A stretch of 64,000 bases of DNA from an uncultured Psychrobacter sp. (lineage in GTDB: Bacteria; Pseudomonadota; Gammaproteobacteria; Pseudomonadales; Moraxellaceae): the NCBI RefSeq assembly GCF_947495825.1, contig NZ_CANMAH010000005.1, positions 124,001 through 188,000 on the forward strand, written 5' to 3'. Positions 18,320 to 26,523 of the stretch are shown one piece after another; position 1 is the first letter of the stretch; each line of letters begins with the position of its first letter. Position numbers and translations under genes: made by a program. The notes below the pieces were generated by a model. The model was not told the DNA's origin. It worked only from the letters and a program-made list of their open reading frames with translations, and searched no databases.

Positions 18320-19207
18320 ATGTCATTATTTGACCCTTTACCAGCTTATACGCTATCTGGACCTACTAAAGATCTAGATTTATCTCAGCCCCATATCATG
18401 GGTATTTTGAACGTAACGCCTGACTCATTTTCAGATGGAGGGCAGTTCAATGCTATTGATAAAGCTGTTGAACATTGTCAGCATATGCTTGAATCAGGAG
18501 CAACTATCATTGATATAGGAGGCGAATCTACTCGTCCAAATGCTGACTCTGTGGCTACTACTGAAGAAGTACAGCGTGTAGTACCAGTCGTTAAAGCCAT
18601 ACGACAACAACTTGGCGGAGAAGCTTGGTTATCGATTGATACTAGTAATCCTATAGTTATACAAGCGGCTGTTGAAGCAGGCGCAGATATTTGGAATGAT
18701 GTACGTGCCTTAAAACGTGAAGGTGCAGTCGCAATGGCGGCCAAACTTGATATACCAGTAATGCTTATGCACATGCGTGGTGAGCCAACGACGATGAGTA
18801 GTTTGGCCCATTATGACGACGTAGTCAGTGAAGTAAGGGCTGAGTTGACGGCTCGTATCGATGAGGTGATAGCTCTCGGCGTTAAGCATGATAAGATGAT
18901 TATCGACCCCGGCTTTGGCTTCGCTAAAAACTACGAACATCACTGTGCATTATTGACCCAGCTTGAGAGCTTAAAAGCGCTTGGATTGCCGCTAATGTTT
19001 GGCGTGTCGCGTAAGCGTTTTTTAGCAGAAGTATTGGCCAATAGTGGCCTTGATCAGCTTGCGACGACTAAAGCCCCTGAGCGCGATACAGTAGGAGTTG
19101 CGGCCGGTTTATTTGCGCTACAGCAAGGGGCGTGTATTATTCGTACGCATAATGTTCCTATGATGCAGCAAGCGGTAGCATTATGGAATCAATTATCCGC
19201 TTATTAG
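18320..19207 (+). CDS. folP: Dihydropteroate synthase
   Basis: FolP joins 7,8-dihydropterin pyrophosphate and p-aminobenzoate, the sulfonamide-sensitive step of folate synthesis. The 295-residue TIM barrel shows the two family signatures, GILNVTPDSFSDGG (about 28-41) and GGESTRPNA (about 67-75), then NDVRALKREGA, the sulfonamide-contact loop around LMHMRGEPTTM, DPGFGFAKNYEHH and the C-terminal IIRTHNV. It follows ftsH as in E. coli, but behind a terminator, and glmM is not next to it here. Confidence 0.97.
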   Translation: MSLFDPLPAYTLSGPTKDLDLSQPHIMGILNVTPDSFSDGGQFNAIDKAVEHCQHMLESGATIIDIGGESTRPNADSVATTEEVQRVVPVVKAIRQQLGGEAWLSIDTSNPIVIQAAVEAGADIWNDVRALKREGAVAMAAKLDIPVMLMHMRGEPTTMSSLAHYDDVVSEVRAELTARIDEVIALGVKHDKMIIDPGFGFAKNYEHHCALLTQLESLKALGLPLMFGVSRKRFLAEVLANSGLDQLATTKAPERDTVGVAAGLFALQQGACIIRTHNVPMMQQAVALWNQLSAY

Positions 19208-19293
19208 CAAAACAAGGTCTAATGGCAGGAATGATTGTTCTATAATGCTACAACGTATTTTTATTTAGATTTATCCTTAGTGAGATCAAATTT

Positions 19294-19575
19294 ATGACAG
19301 CAACGAGTCAACCAGAACCAACCAATGAGCAGCGCCGGATTATTTATCAAGCACGACGCGGCCTAAAAGAGTTAGATTTTTATATCGATCCTTACGTAAA
19401 AGAGCTTTACTTAACAGCAGATCCTGCTGAACAAGAAGCTTTTGCAAACATGCTCACTTATGAAGATCCTGATCTATTAGACTATTTTACCAATCAGGCG
19501 CGTCCAGATGATGAGGCTATATGGACACTGGTTAAAAAAATTAAAACGTGGCGTCATGAAAAAGACTTGTCATAA
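19294..19575 (+). CDS. sdhE: FAD assembly factor SdhE
   Basis: SdhE (YgfY, DUF339) promotes covalent flavinylation of SdhA of succinate dehydrogenase and of fumarate reductase. The 93-residue all-helical protein contains the family motif RRGLKELDFY (the RGxxE element that contacts SdhA) and LLDYFTNQARPDD. The next gene encodes a YgfX-like membrane protein, the usual partner. Sdh genes are not in this window. Confidence 0.92.
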   Translation: MTATSQPEPTNEQRRIIYQARRGLKELDFYIDPYVKELYLTADPAEQEAFANMLTYEDPDLLDYFTNQARPDDEAIWTLVKKIKTWRHEKDLS

Positions 19576-19592
19576 CCACTTGGTTTTTACCG

Positions 19593-20072
19593 ATGCTTGA
19601 TTCTACTGCGGTACAAGTACCTGTAGATACGTTACGTATTGATACTGCCATTAGATATGGCAGTCGACTTCGTGCGTTGATATATACTGGATTGGCAGTC
19701 TCGATCGTCTTATTATCTTGGTTTGCCAAACTGTCATTGTGGCAGTATGTTTTAATGCTGATTGTAAGCGCAGCAGTGATAAGTTATTTGGCTTTAGCGA
19801 GGCCAATACTACTACATTTAAGTCAGCCTCCTTTACATAAGCATGTAAGTAAAGAATGGCAATTGCTTATGCGTACTGGCCGCGGTGATGAGTTATGGCG
19901 AGCTGATCTCCAAAGTGTTCATCGTTATCAATGGTTGTTAAATTTTGAATTTGTTACTACTGAACCTTTTAAACGTTCTTTGAGCATTACTATCTATCGT
20001 GATCAAGTCAGCTTTGATCATTGGCAACAATTAAATATTTTAGCCACTATAGTAGGCAAAAAACTGAATTGA
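19593..20072 (+). CDS. YgfX/CptA-like small membrane protein
   Basis: The 159-residue product starts 17 bases after sdhE and is almost surely cotranscribed with it. Two hydrophobic segments at about 28-47 and 50-70 make a membrane hairpin, followed by a beta-rich soluble tail with ELWRADLQSVHRYQWLLN. This is the layout of YgfX (CptA), encoded beside sdhE in E. coli, where it has been reported as a toxin affecting FtsZ and MreB. Sequence similarity is too weak to be certain, so the name rests on topology and position. Confidence 0.65.
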   Translation: MLDSTAVQVPVDTLRIDTAIRYGSRLRALIYTGLAVSIVLLSWFAKLSLWQYVLMLIVSAAVISYLALARPILLHLSQPPLHKHVSKEWQLLMRTGRGDELWRADLQSVHRYQWLLNFEFVTTEPFKRSLSITIYRDQVSFDHWQQLNILATIVGKKLN

Positions 20073-20288
20073 GGCTAAATTTTAAAACTGATATCGCTTT
20101 ATAAATTTTGTAGTGACCCTTCTTATGTCACGCTTGATAGCTATCTTACGAAGTACTACGTGTGATAACAAAATACCTATCCTGATGGTTAAAACGGTTT
20201 GTTATATTGGCTAACAAGACAGCTCATACTGTTAATAGCTATGATGTCATGTACGACAATACGATTAAAATAAGGAGAGGACAATATT

Positions 20289-21005
20289 ATGAGTTTATTA
20301 GGGAACTTAATTACACAAGTTGCTAGTAGTGCAATGGACCCAGAAGATTCCAAACGTAATCCGGTCAATCAAAACATTAATCCACGCCGCACGGGTGGTC
20401 TCGGTGATATTTTGGGTGGCGTATTAACAGGTAGTCGCAATCAGACACGTGAGTATAATCCGCAGCGATATGACAATCAGTCAGCTAATGGGTTGGGTTT
20501 AGATGATATCTTAGGAGGCTTGACTGGCGGTAGACAACGCGGTGGTATGAACTCTGGTGCAGGTGGACTAGGTGATATTCTAGGTAGTGTTTTAGGCGGA
20601 CAGCGTACGAGAGGTGGTTTTGGTGGTAAAGGCATGTTAGTCGCCGCTCTTATGCCTATGGTGCTTAGCTGGATACAACGAAACGGTGGTCTTAGCGGCG
20701 CATTGTCTAAAATTACAGGTATGGGTTATGACAAGCAAGCGCGCTCTTGGATGAGCAATCATGAACTTAATGACAATTTAGACCCCAATGACGTTAGTCG
20801 CTTGTTTGACGAGAGCGAAATCCAGCAAGTTGCTGCACATACTGGAGCCAATCAATCAGAAGTGCGTCAAGGGTTGGCTGAGTTGTTGCCAGAAGTCGTG
20901 AATCAATTGACGCCACATGGTAACCTAGATAACGAAACAGAAGCCAATCAAGAAATCGATCAGATTGTGAGTCAATTATCCAGTCGTCTTGGAACGTTGA
21001 AATAA
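20289..21005 (+). CDS. YidB-family DUF937 protein with glycine-rich repeats
   Basis: The 238-residue protein has a C-terminal DUF937/YidB region, including MLVAALMPMVLSWIQRNGGLSGAL and QSEVRQGLAELLPEVVNQLTP, the latter like the conserved DUF937 end. The first half is Gly/Arg-rich and holds three imperfect copies of a GLGDILGGVLTG-type motif, at about residues 37-48, 73-84 and 95-106. There is no signal peptide. YidB-type proteins are uncharacterised. AAGGAGAGG gives a strong ribosome site 8 to 9 bases before the ATG, and a terminator follows. Confidence 0.8.
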   Translation: MSLLGNLITQVASSAMDPEDSKRNPVNQNINPRRTGGLGDILGGVLTGSRNQTREYNPQRYDNQSANGLGLDDILGGLTGGRQRGGMNSGAGGLGDILGSVLGGQRTRGGFGGKGMLVAALMPMVLSWIQRNGGLSGALSKITGMGYDKQARSWMSNHELNDNLDPNDVSRLFDESEIQQVAAHTGANQSEVRQGLAELLPEVVNQLTPHGNLDNETEANQEIDQIVSQLSSRLGTLK

Positions 21006-21045
21006 GTAGGCATGTTTTGATTTTATTATAATGCAGCCAAAATAT

Positions 21046-21077
21046 AGAGTACGTTTAATCACGTGCTCTTTTTTTTG
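21046..21077 (+). terminator. Intrinsic terminator after the YidB-like gene
   Basis: AGAGTACGT (21046-21054), loop TTAATC, ACGTGCTCT (21061-21069) with one G-T pair, then a run of T. Confidence 0.8.
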
Positions 21078-21118
21078 GCTATTTTTAATTCAAATAATGA
21101 GCTGACTACACAGGCTAG

Positions 21119-22240
21119 TTAAAAGCGTTCATCTAGTGTTTCTGTGGTATAGTTGAGAGCAGCAAAGCATACATCGGCTTTAAACCCGCGATACTGTAAA
21201 AACCGTAATTGCCGTGCTTTGTCTTTTTGCTCAGTAGGGATGTCGTTACCATATTTTTTGGTACGAGCGACCACTGCGAGTTTCAGCCAGTCTACGCCTT
21301 CAACCAGATTATTTGGATCATCATCTACAAACTCACTAAACTCATCAGACTCTGTATTGGCCATATCAATAAGCTCGTCAATATTGCTTGGCATTTCAAC
21401 TTTTTTGCGATAAAACTCTTGTTTAATACGACCACGACCACGACCTTTACGAATGCTTTCTCGAATCAGCATCAAGGTCGTACGATAATCACTTTGATAG
21501 CCTTTCTCCTCAAATTCATCGAGTAAAGTATCAATCTTATCGGGATCTTGCTCCTTATCCAAAAGTTTTTGTTTTAACTCGGCTTTGCCATATTCGCGGC
21601 GTGAAAGATAGTAAAATGCCAACCAGCGTAAGCGGCTTTCAGCTTTAATAGCATCAACATCCGCTTGTCGCTGCTCAGGTGTGCGTAAATAGGCTTTTAG
21701 CGCAGATGGTAAGTTATCTGTTTGATTATCTACTGCACTGTCTTCATTTAACTTTGTGACGTCGTCATCATTATGATCAATTGTAGCGTCACTAGTGTGA
21801 TCTACAGCTGATTTTGCTTCTATATCAGACTTGTCGTCTATATTTTCTTCATGAACATTGCTTTTAACCTCCGCCAGTATCTCTTTAATACTTTGCGCTT
21901 TAGGTGGTTGATAGGTAGGTCCAGTGTTGGGTTCAGGCTCAAAGCTAGCCGCTGGATGAAAGCGCTTCTTACGCTTTTTGGATTTAGTCTTAGCGGAGGG
22001 GGCATGAGAAGAGGGCGGAGAAGTATGACTAAGGTTATCAAAGTTATCAAACGTCTCATCATCTTGTAAAGAAGGCTTAGGTGTGAATTTTTCAAACTTG
22101 GATTTAACGACAGAGTTCTTTTTTTTGGCAGGCTTTTTAGATAGATATTTTTGAGTGGCAGTCTTTGGCTTTAGAGCAGACGTACTAGCTGAGTCGGCTT
22201 CCGACTCAGCTAGAATTTCAGCTAATGTTTTAATCTTCAT
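21119..22240 (-). CDS. recX: RecA regulator RecX with long N-terminal extension
   Basis: RecX binds RecA filaments and limits their growth. The conserved three-helix-repeat region is the C-terminal part, from about residue 200: RLRWLAFYYLSRREYGKAELKQ, EKGYQSDYRTTLMLIRESIRKGRGRGRIKQE and RFLQYRGFKADVCFAALNY. The first 190 residues or so are low-complexity, rich in Lys, Ser and Asp, with a basic block near 45-50 and another near 85-95. The family is usually about 150-170 residues, so this is more than double. It follows recA by 41 bases on the same strand, the classic recA-recX unit. Confidence 0.93.
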   Translation of the reverse strand: MKIKTLAEILAESEADSASTSALKPKTATQKYLSKKPAKKKNSVVKSKFEKFTPKPSLQDDETFDNFDNLSHTSPPSSHAPSAKTKSKKRKKRFHPAASFEPEPNTGPTYQPPKAQSIKEILAEVKSNVHEENIDDKSDIEAKSAVDHTSDATIDHNDDDVTKLNEDSAVDNQTDNLPSALKAYLRTPEQRQADVDAIKAESRLRWLAFYYLSRREYGKAELKQKLLDKEQDPDKIDTLLDEFEEKGYQSDYRTTLMLIRESIRKGRGRGRIKQEFYRKKVEMPSNIDELIDMANTESDEFSEFVDDDPNNLVEGVDWLKLAVVARTKKYGNDIPTEQKDKARQLRFLQYRGFKADVCFAALNYTTETLDERF

Positions 22241-22281
22241 AACTATTAATCAGCTAAACAATAAAAGAAAAAATGCAGCCA

Positions 22282-23340
22282 TTATTGAACTGGCGCTGCG
22301 TCAGTGTCTTCATCCATATCGTCTGCATCTGATGCTTCACTATTATCAATAGCACCAAGTTTTTCAGCACGAATCTTCGCCTCAATAGCTTGGGCAATCT
22401 CAGGATTTTCTTTTAAGAAGATAACTGAGTTGGCCTTACCTTGACCGATTTTTTCATCCCCATAGCTATACCACGCGCCAGCTTTACCAACCGCACCAAC
22501 TTCGACACCTAGATCAATGACTTCAGCTAAATGGTTGGTACCTTCACCATAGGTAATTTCAAACTCAGCCTGACGGAATGGAGGTGCCATTTTGTTTTTG
22601 ATGACTTTAACACGAGTCTGGTTACCGATGATTTCATCTCCGTTTTTAACCGCACCAATACGGCGAATATCCATACGTACTGAAGCATAAAACTTGAGGG
22701 CATTACCACCAGTTGTGGTCTCAGGGCTACCAAACATAACACCAATTTTCATACGAATTTGGTTAATAAACACTACCATACAGTTGGAGCGCTTGGCATT
22801 ACCAGTAATCTTACGCAACGCTTGACTCATCAAACGTGCTTGCAGACCCATGTGTGAGTCGCCCATTTCGCCCTCAATCTCTGCACGCGGCGTCAAAGCA
22901 GCGACGGAGTCAACGACGATCATATCAACCGCACCAGAGCGTACCAACATATCAGTAATTTCAAGCGCTTGCTCACCGTTATCAGGCTGAGAAACCAATA
23001 GATCGTCAGTGTTTACTCCCAGTCTGCGCGCATAGACAGGATCAAGAGCATGCTCTGCATCAATAAAAGCACAAGTACCACCTTGCTTTTGACACTCTGC
23101 AATTGCTTGCAGCGTCATAGTGGTCTTACCTGAGCTCTCTGGGCCATAAATCTCAATAATGCGCCCTTTGGGTAGGCCACCAATTCCAAGGGCAATATCT
23201 AACCCTAATGAGCCTGTCGATACAACATCTACGTCAAGCGCTGCCGACTCATCACCTAGATGCATGATAGTATTTTTGCCAAACTGCTTTTCAATTTGAC
23301 CAAGTGCTGCTTTTAGTGCTTTGGCTTTATTGTCGTCCAT
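22282..23340 (-). CDS. recA: Recombinase RecA
   Basis: RecA forms filaments on single-stranded DNA, pairs homologous strands and acts as a coprotease. The protein (352 residues from ATG 23340) has Walker [10 protein letters not shown], Walker [11 protein letters not shown], loop L1 [15 protein letters not shown]2 [19 protein letters not shown] and an acidic C-terminal tail ([10 protein letters not shown]). The frame continues nine codons upstream, but AAGGA is 7 bases before the ATG at 23340. I saw no E. coli-type LexA box (CTG-N10-CAG) close upstream, which fits the known lack of canonical LexA in Moraxellaceae. Confidence 0.98.
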   Translation of the reverse strand: MDDNKAKALKAALGQIEKQFGKNTIMHLGDESAALDVDVVSTGSLGLDIALGIGGLPKGRIIEIYGPESSGKTTMTLQAIAECQKQGGTCAFIDAEHALDPVYARRLGVNTDDLLVSQPDNGEQALEITDMLVRSGAVDMIVVDSVAALTPRAEIEGEMGDSHMGLQARLMSQALRKITGNAKRSNCMVVFINQIRMKIGVMFGSPETTTGGNALKFYASVRMDIRRIGAVKNGDEIIGNQTRVKVIKNKMAPPFRQAEFEITYGEGTNHLAEVIDLGVEVGAVGKAGAWYSYGDEKIGQGKANSVIFLKENPEIAQAIEAKIRAEKLGAIDNSEASDADDMDEDTDAAPVQ

Positions 23341-23491
23341 AATGGAGTCCTTGTCATAAGTTGTCATAAAAGAGTAATTTGAAAATATAGCAGGTAAGTA
23401 TGGGAGGAATTCTGTTAAATCGGCTGTCTCAACTTACCTTTAATGTCATGGCTGTATAGATGAACGTGATATAAACATTTTGTCCCACTAT

Positions 23492-23508
23492 ACAGTAAAA
23501 AATACTGT
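23492..23508. promoter_or_regulatory. Palindrome in the recA upstream region
   Basis: ACAGTA (23492-23497), AAAAA, TACTGT (23503-23508). A perfect 6-base inverted repeat with a 5-base spacer, about 150 bases upstream of the recA ATG. It could be an operator; no regulator is known from sequence alone. Confidence 0.3.
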
Positions 23509-23736
23509 TAATAAAAGTAGAATAAAGTTTAGAATAAAAGGGTTGGTAGATATGTGATTTGATGGAGTAATTATAACAAAATATAGATGCGACATCATGA
23601 TATGAAAGGTACCAAACGACAACGGCTGTCGTGTGACATAAAAGGAGATTTAACTGTTTAAATAAGTAGAAAGTCTTACTGTTATTATGATAGATTAGAC
23701 TCACTAACCACAGAAGATGTCAATAAAAATATTGAA

Positions 23737-23964
23737 TTGTCCACAGAAAATAATAGGCTTTAGAGTCGATTTTGTGAAACATTAATTTGTATGCAAAATA
23801 TTTTAAATTAATTTATAAAAAGTTATTTTTACTTTTATGGGAATGTAAGTTGTTGATTTAAATAGATATTTAAATTGTACAAAAATTAACCAATTTTACT
23901 TAAACCATTAGTTTATCAAGTCAAATACGTGTCAAGTAGTCACTTATCCACATACTTATCCACA
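23737..23964 (+). promoter_or_regulatory. DnaA-box cluster
   Basis: Two perfect TTATCCACA boxes in tandem at 23944-23952 and 23956-23964 (12-base period) and a one-mismatch TTGTCCACA at 23737-23745, all in the same orientation, with a very AT-rich stretch between. Sequence match is exact; binding is inferred. Confidence 0.5.
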
Positions 23965-24341
23965 GGGAATGGGGAAAACTCTGCAATCCCTTATGCTATC
24001 AATGTTTGCGCTAGTATTAAAAGTCATCTATCCATTCTACTCCCTTTTATTGAGGACGTTTTGGATAAAAATTGACATGATGCTTCTTCTTTTTTTGTCC
24101 ATGTTTCACGTCATCGAAAAGTACAGTCTTCATGATAAACGCAGTCTTAAACTGTCAAAAATCCAAAATAGCAAAAGAGATTTCTATTAAAAAAGATAAA
24201 CAAAAATAGCAAGGGTTTTTATCTTTATTTTTAGAGTGAAGCCGCATTCTAGAGCCAAGCAAAGAGTAACTAGGTCGATTAGGATGGTCTTGGTTAAGCG
24301 CAAAAACAAAATTGGTATTAGAACCAATAATATAGTCTCAC

Positions 24342-24369
24342 AAAAAAGCGGCTAAGTTAATTAGCCGCT
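24342..24369 (-). terminator. Intrinsic terminator after trmB
   Basis: Read on the minus strand: AGCGGCTAA, loop of five, TTAGCCGCT and a run of T. Plus-strand arms are 24347-24355 and 24361-24369, with A6 at 24342-24347. Confidence 0.82.
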
Positions 24370-24400
24370 GTATATAAACCATCAAAGAAAATATAAGAAT

Positions 24401-25222
24401 CTAGTCCTTAGTATATATCAAATCCCATACGCCGTGACCACGCTCTAAACCGCGACGTTCAAACTTGGTCATTGGACGAAAGTCAGGACGTGCTGTGAAG
24501 TTGCCTTTACCAGCTTGATTGCTAAGTCCAGCAAAGTTATCTAAAACATCAACCATCCAAAATGCATAATGCTCCCAATCAGTTGCCGTATGGAACCAGC
24601 CACCTTGCGTTAAGCTACGAGTGACAATAGCCATGCGTTCAGGACTAACGAAACGACGCTTATAATGACGCTTTTTTTGCCATGGATCAGGGAAGTAAAG
24701 CTGGATACGATCAATGTGGTTTTCTGGCAGCTGCTTTAGTAGCTGAATGGCATCACCATTGATGATTTTAACATTGGTTAAGTTCTGAGTACCGGCCATA
24801 TAGGCACATTTGCCAATGCCAGGCTCGTGCACTTCAACGCCAACAAAATTACGTGCAGGATCGGCTGCTGCCATCTCAATGAACGAATCTCCCAGCCCAA
24901 AGCCGATTTCTAGGGTGAGTGGAGCGTCACTACCATTAGGTGTGTCACTAAACAACGAGCGCAGATCGTTTATGCCTTCAAGATTGCCATCACCAAAACT
25001 ATTATTGACCAAATACTGAGCAAATTCTGGATCAGTTAGAGCCAGCTCAGCATTTTTATTCATATGTGTACGGCGTTTCATAAACGTATTGACGATACGT
25101 TTATGTTTAGTATTGGATGTGTCTGCATTAGATGCCATAGACTCATTGGTCTGTGTATCGGTGTCGGTGGAGACATCGGTATGATGCTTGATAGGACTAT
25201 CAGTGAGAGAATGTTCATTCAT
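24401..25222 (-). CDS. trmB: tRNA (guanine-N7)-methyltransferase
   Basis: TrmB makes m7G46 in tRNA variable loops with SAM. Residues about 100-270 carry the fold: SAM site [39 protein letters not shown], the signature [17 protein letters not shown] and the C-terminal [17 protein letters not shown]. The 273-residue reading has about 60 polar N-terminal residues (Thr, Asp, Asn) beyond the usual start, possibly disordered; a later in-frame ATG within it could be the real start. It is monocistronic with a clear terminator. Confidence 0.96.
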   Translation of the reverse strand: MNEHSLTDSPIKHHTDVSTDTDTQTNESMASNADTSNTKHKRIVNTFMKRRTHMNKNAELALTDPEFAQYLVNNSFGDGNLEGINDLRSLFSDTPNGSDAPLTLEIGFGLGDSFIEMAAADPARNFVGVEVHEPGIGKCAYMAGTQNLTNVKIINGDAIQLLKQLPENHIDRIQLYFPDPWQKKRHYKRRFVSPERMAIVTRSLTQGGWFHTATDWEHYAFWMVDVLDNFAGLSNQAGKGNFTARPDFRPMTKFERRGLERGHGVWDLIYTKD

Positions 25223-25543
25223 AAGAGCAATAGAGTTCAGTTGGGTAGCGAATATGAGGGTATTATAAGTTAAATACCCCTATGTGTGAACGTGCAATAT
25301 CATAATGCATGACTAAATCGTTAGTGACTAACCTACTTTGAGTGTCTCTTTAACATTTAACGTGAGGTTTACAATGGCTTATACACACTTTAATAGTCGC
25401 TATATCAACCTATACTAAAGTACATCGTATCTGCCGTTTTATTGTCATATAATAAAGAGCATTTATCGACACAATAAACCACTATTTGGTGTTCTAAATT
25501 CCAAGTAATTTTCAACCCTTACCAGTCAATAGAGCTTACTGCT
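25223..25543. other. 321-base divergent gap between trmB and the pilin-domain membrane protein gene
   Basis: It must hold promoters in both directions. I see no gene, hairpin or clear consensus promoter. Confidence 0.35.
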
Positions 25544-26473
25544 ATGTTATTTATTGAGACGGATTCGCCACCACCGTTTTATCAAGAACAGCTAACCCCT
25601 CTAAAGCGCAAAAAACTTGATCAATGGTTTATTGGTCATCGCACACAAGGTTATTATCTAAAACGCTTTGCACAATTTGATCAGCAAGGGTATTTGTCAC
25701 CTAAGTGGCACTGGGCTGCGTTTTTTATGACTCTACCTTGGCTTTTATATCGCAAACGTTATATGGATGCGCTTGTCTATAGCGTTGCTGGCTGGTCATT
25801 TATTCAACTTAATATTGTCATTGCTCTAGTCACGTTTGAGTTTGTAGCGATGTCATATATTCCAGATGTCTATCAGATGGCAACACGTATCGGCATCGCC
25901 GCGATGATTTGGTTGTTTTGGTCATTTATGGTGGCGCGCTGGACAGATGCGTATTATTACCGCATGGCGAGGCGTGAGATTGCTGATGCTATCAATGACC
26001 ATCCGCGTGATGAGGCAGCACAGCAAGCGCATTTACGCCGTGAGGGCGGGGTGAGCTTATTTGGTTTAGGTTTGGGGTTTGGGTTCTTTGCTTTTGCGCT
26101 TATGGTAATCAATGTGCAGTTTTTACCCATTCTTGCTAAGAAAAAAGAAAACGAGGTGTTATTTGATGCGTATGACATCACTAAAAATGCGCAGAATCGA
26201 GTCGCGCTAATTTATCAGCGAACAGGCGAGTGTCCGACCAGCTTGCCTCTTAGTACCGATGCTCAGCAAGTACGCATGCATATCACTACGCAAGTAGACG
26301 GCCTACCTGCTACTGACTGCGCAGTGATGGCGACAGTTCAAAACGTCAAGTTTCCTATACGCTATCTAAATGGTCAAACGCTAGTATTTCACCATAATCC
26401 TGATAGCGATAGTTGGAACTGTATAAGCTCACTTAACAAAAAACAAGCTCCCAAGCGCTGCATAACTAATTAG
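25544..26473 (+). CDS. Membrane protein: DUF2628-like N terminus, type IV pilin-like C terminus
   Basis: The 309-residue protein starts with about 50 soluble residues, then SPKWHWAAFFMTLPWLLYRKRY, which resembles DUF2628 proteins. Hydrophobic segments lie at about 57-70, 78-104, 113-131 and 170-195. Residues 205-309 resemble the globular part of type IV pilins: a helix with NAQNRVALIYQRTGECP, then TDCAVMATVQN, NGQTLVFHHNPDSD, WNC and a terminal KRC. Four Cys (230, 259, 293, 306) are placed as for two disulfides, so the domain should be periplasmic. There is no prepilin peptide. Nearest genes are unrelated, and no pilus genes are in the window. Function is unknown. Confidence 0.6.
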   Translation: MLFIETDSPPPFYQEQLTPLKRKKLDQWFIGHRTQGYYLKRFAQFDQQGYLSPKWHWAAFFMTLPWLLYRKRYMDALVYSVAGWSFIQLNIVIALVTFEFVAMSYIPDVYQMATRIGIAAMIWLFWSFMVARWTDAYYYRMARREIADAINDHPRDEAAQQAHLRREGGVSLFGLGLGFGFFAFALMVINVQFLPILAKKKENEVLFDAYDITKNAQNRVALIYQRTGECPTSLPLSTDAQQVRMHITTQVDGLPATDCAVMATVQNVKFPIRYLNGQTLVFHHNPDSDSWNCISSLNKKQAPKRCITN

Positions 26474-26523
26474 GATTAAGTATTTAAATATTAAGACTGC
26501 TAAAGCTAGGTTTGTAACAATCA

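Larger units (their letters stand above)
23341..24400. other. 1.06 kb gene-free region upstream of recA
   Basis: No convincing gene is seen; two short ORFs (23429-23704 minus, 23969-24190 plus) lack ribosome sites and family features. The region is strongly AT-rich, mainly 23760-23900, and contains an inverted repeat near recA (23492-23508), three DnaA-box-like sequences and the trmB terminator. Confidence 0.7.

Noticed and set aside
23429..23704. 91-codon minus-strand ORF beside recA
   Set aside because: No ribosome site, no family resemblance, and it spans the recA promoter side.
23737..23964. Chromosomal replication origin
   Set aside because: There are too few DnaA boxes for oriC, no dnaA or dnaN nearby, and the surrounding gene orientation is the reverse of an origin. 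A regulatory or titration site is more cautious.
23969..24190. 73-codon plus-strand ORF in the recA upstream gap
   Set aside because: Its start lies directly after the DnaA boxes with no spaced ribosome site, and the hydrophobic translation looks like AT-rich chance sequence.
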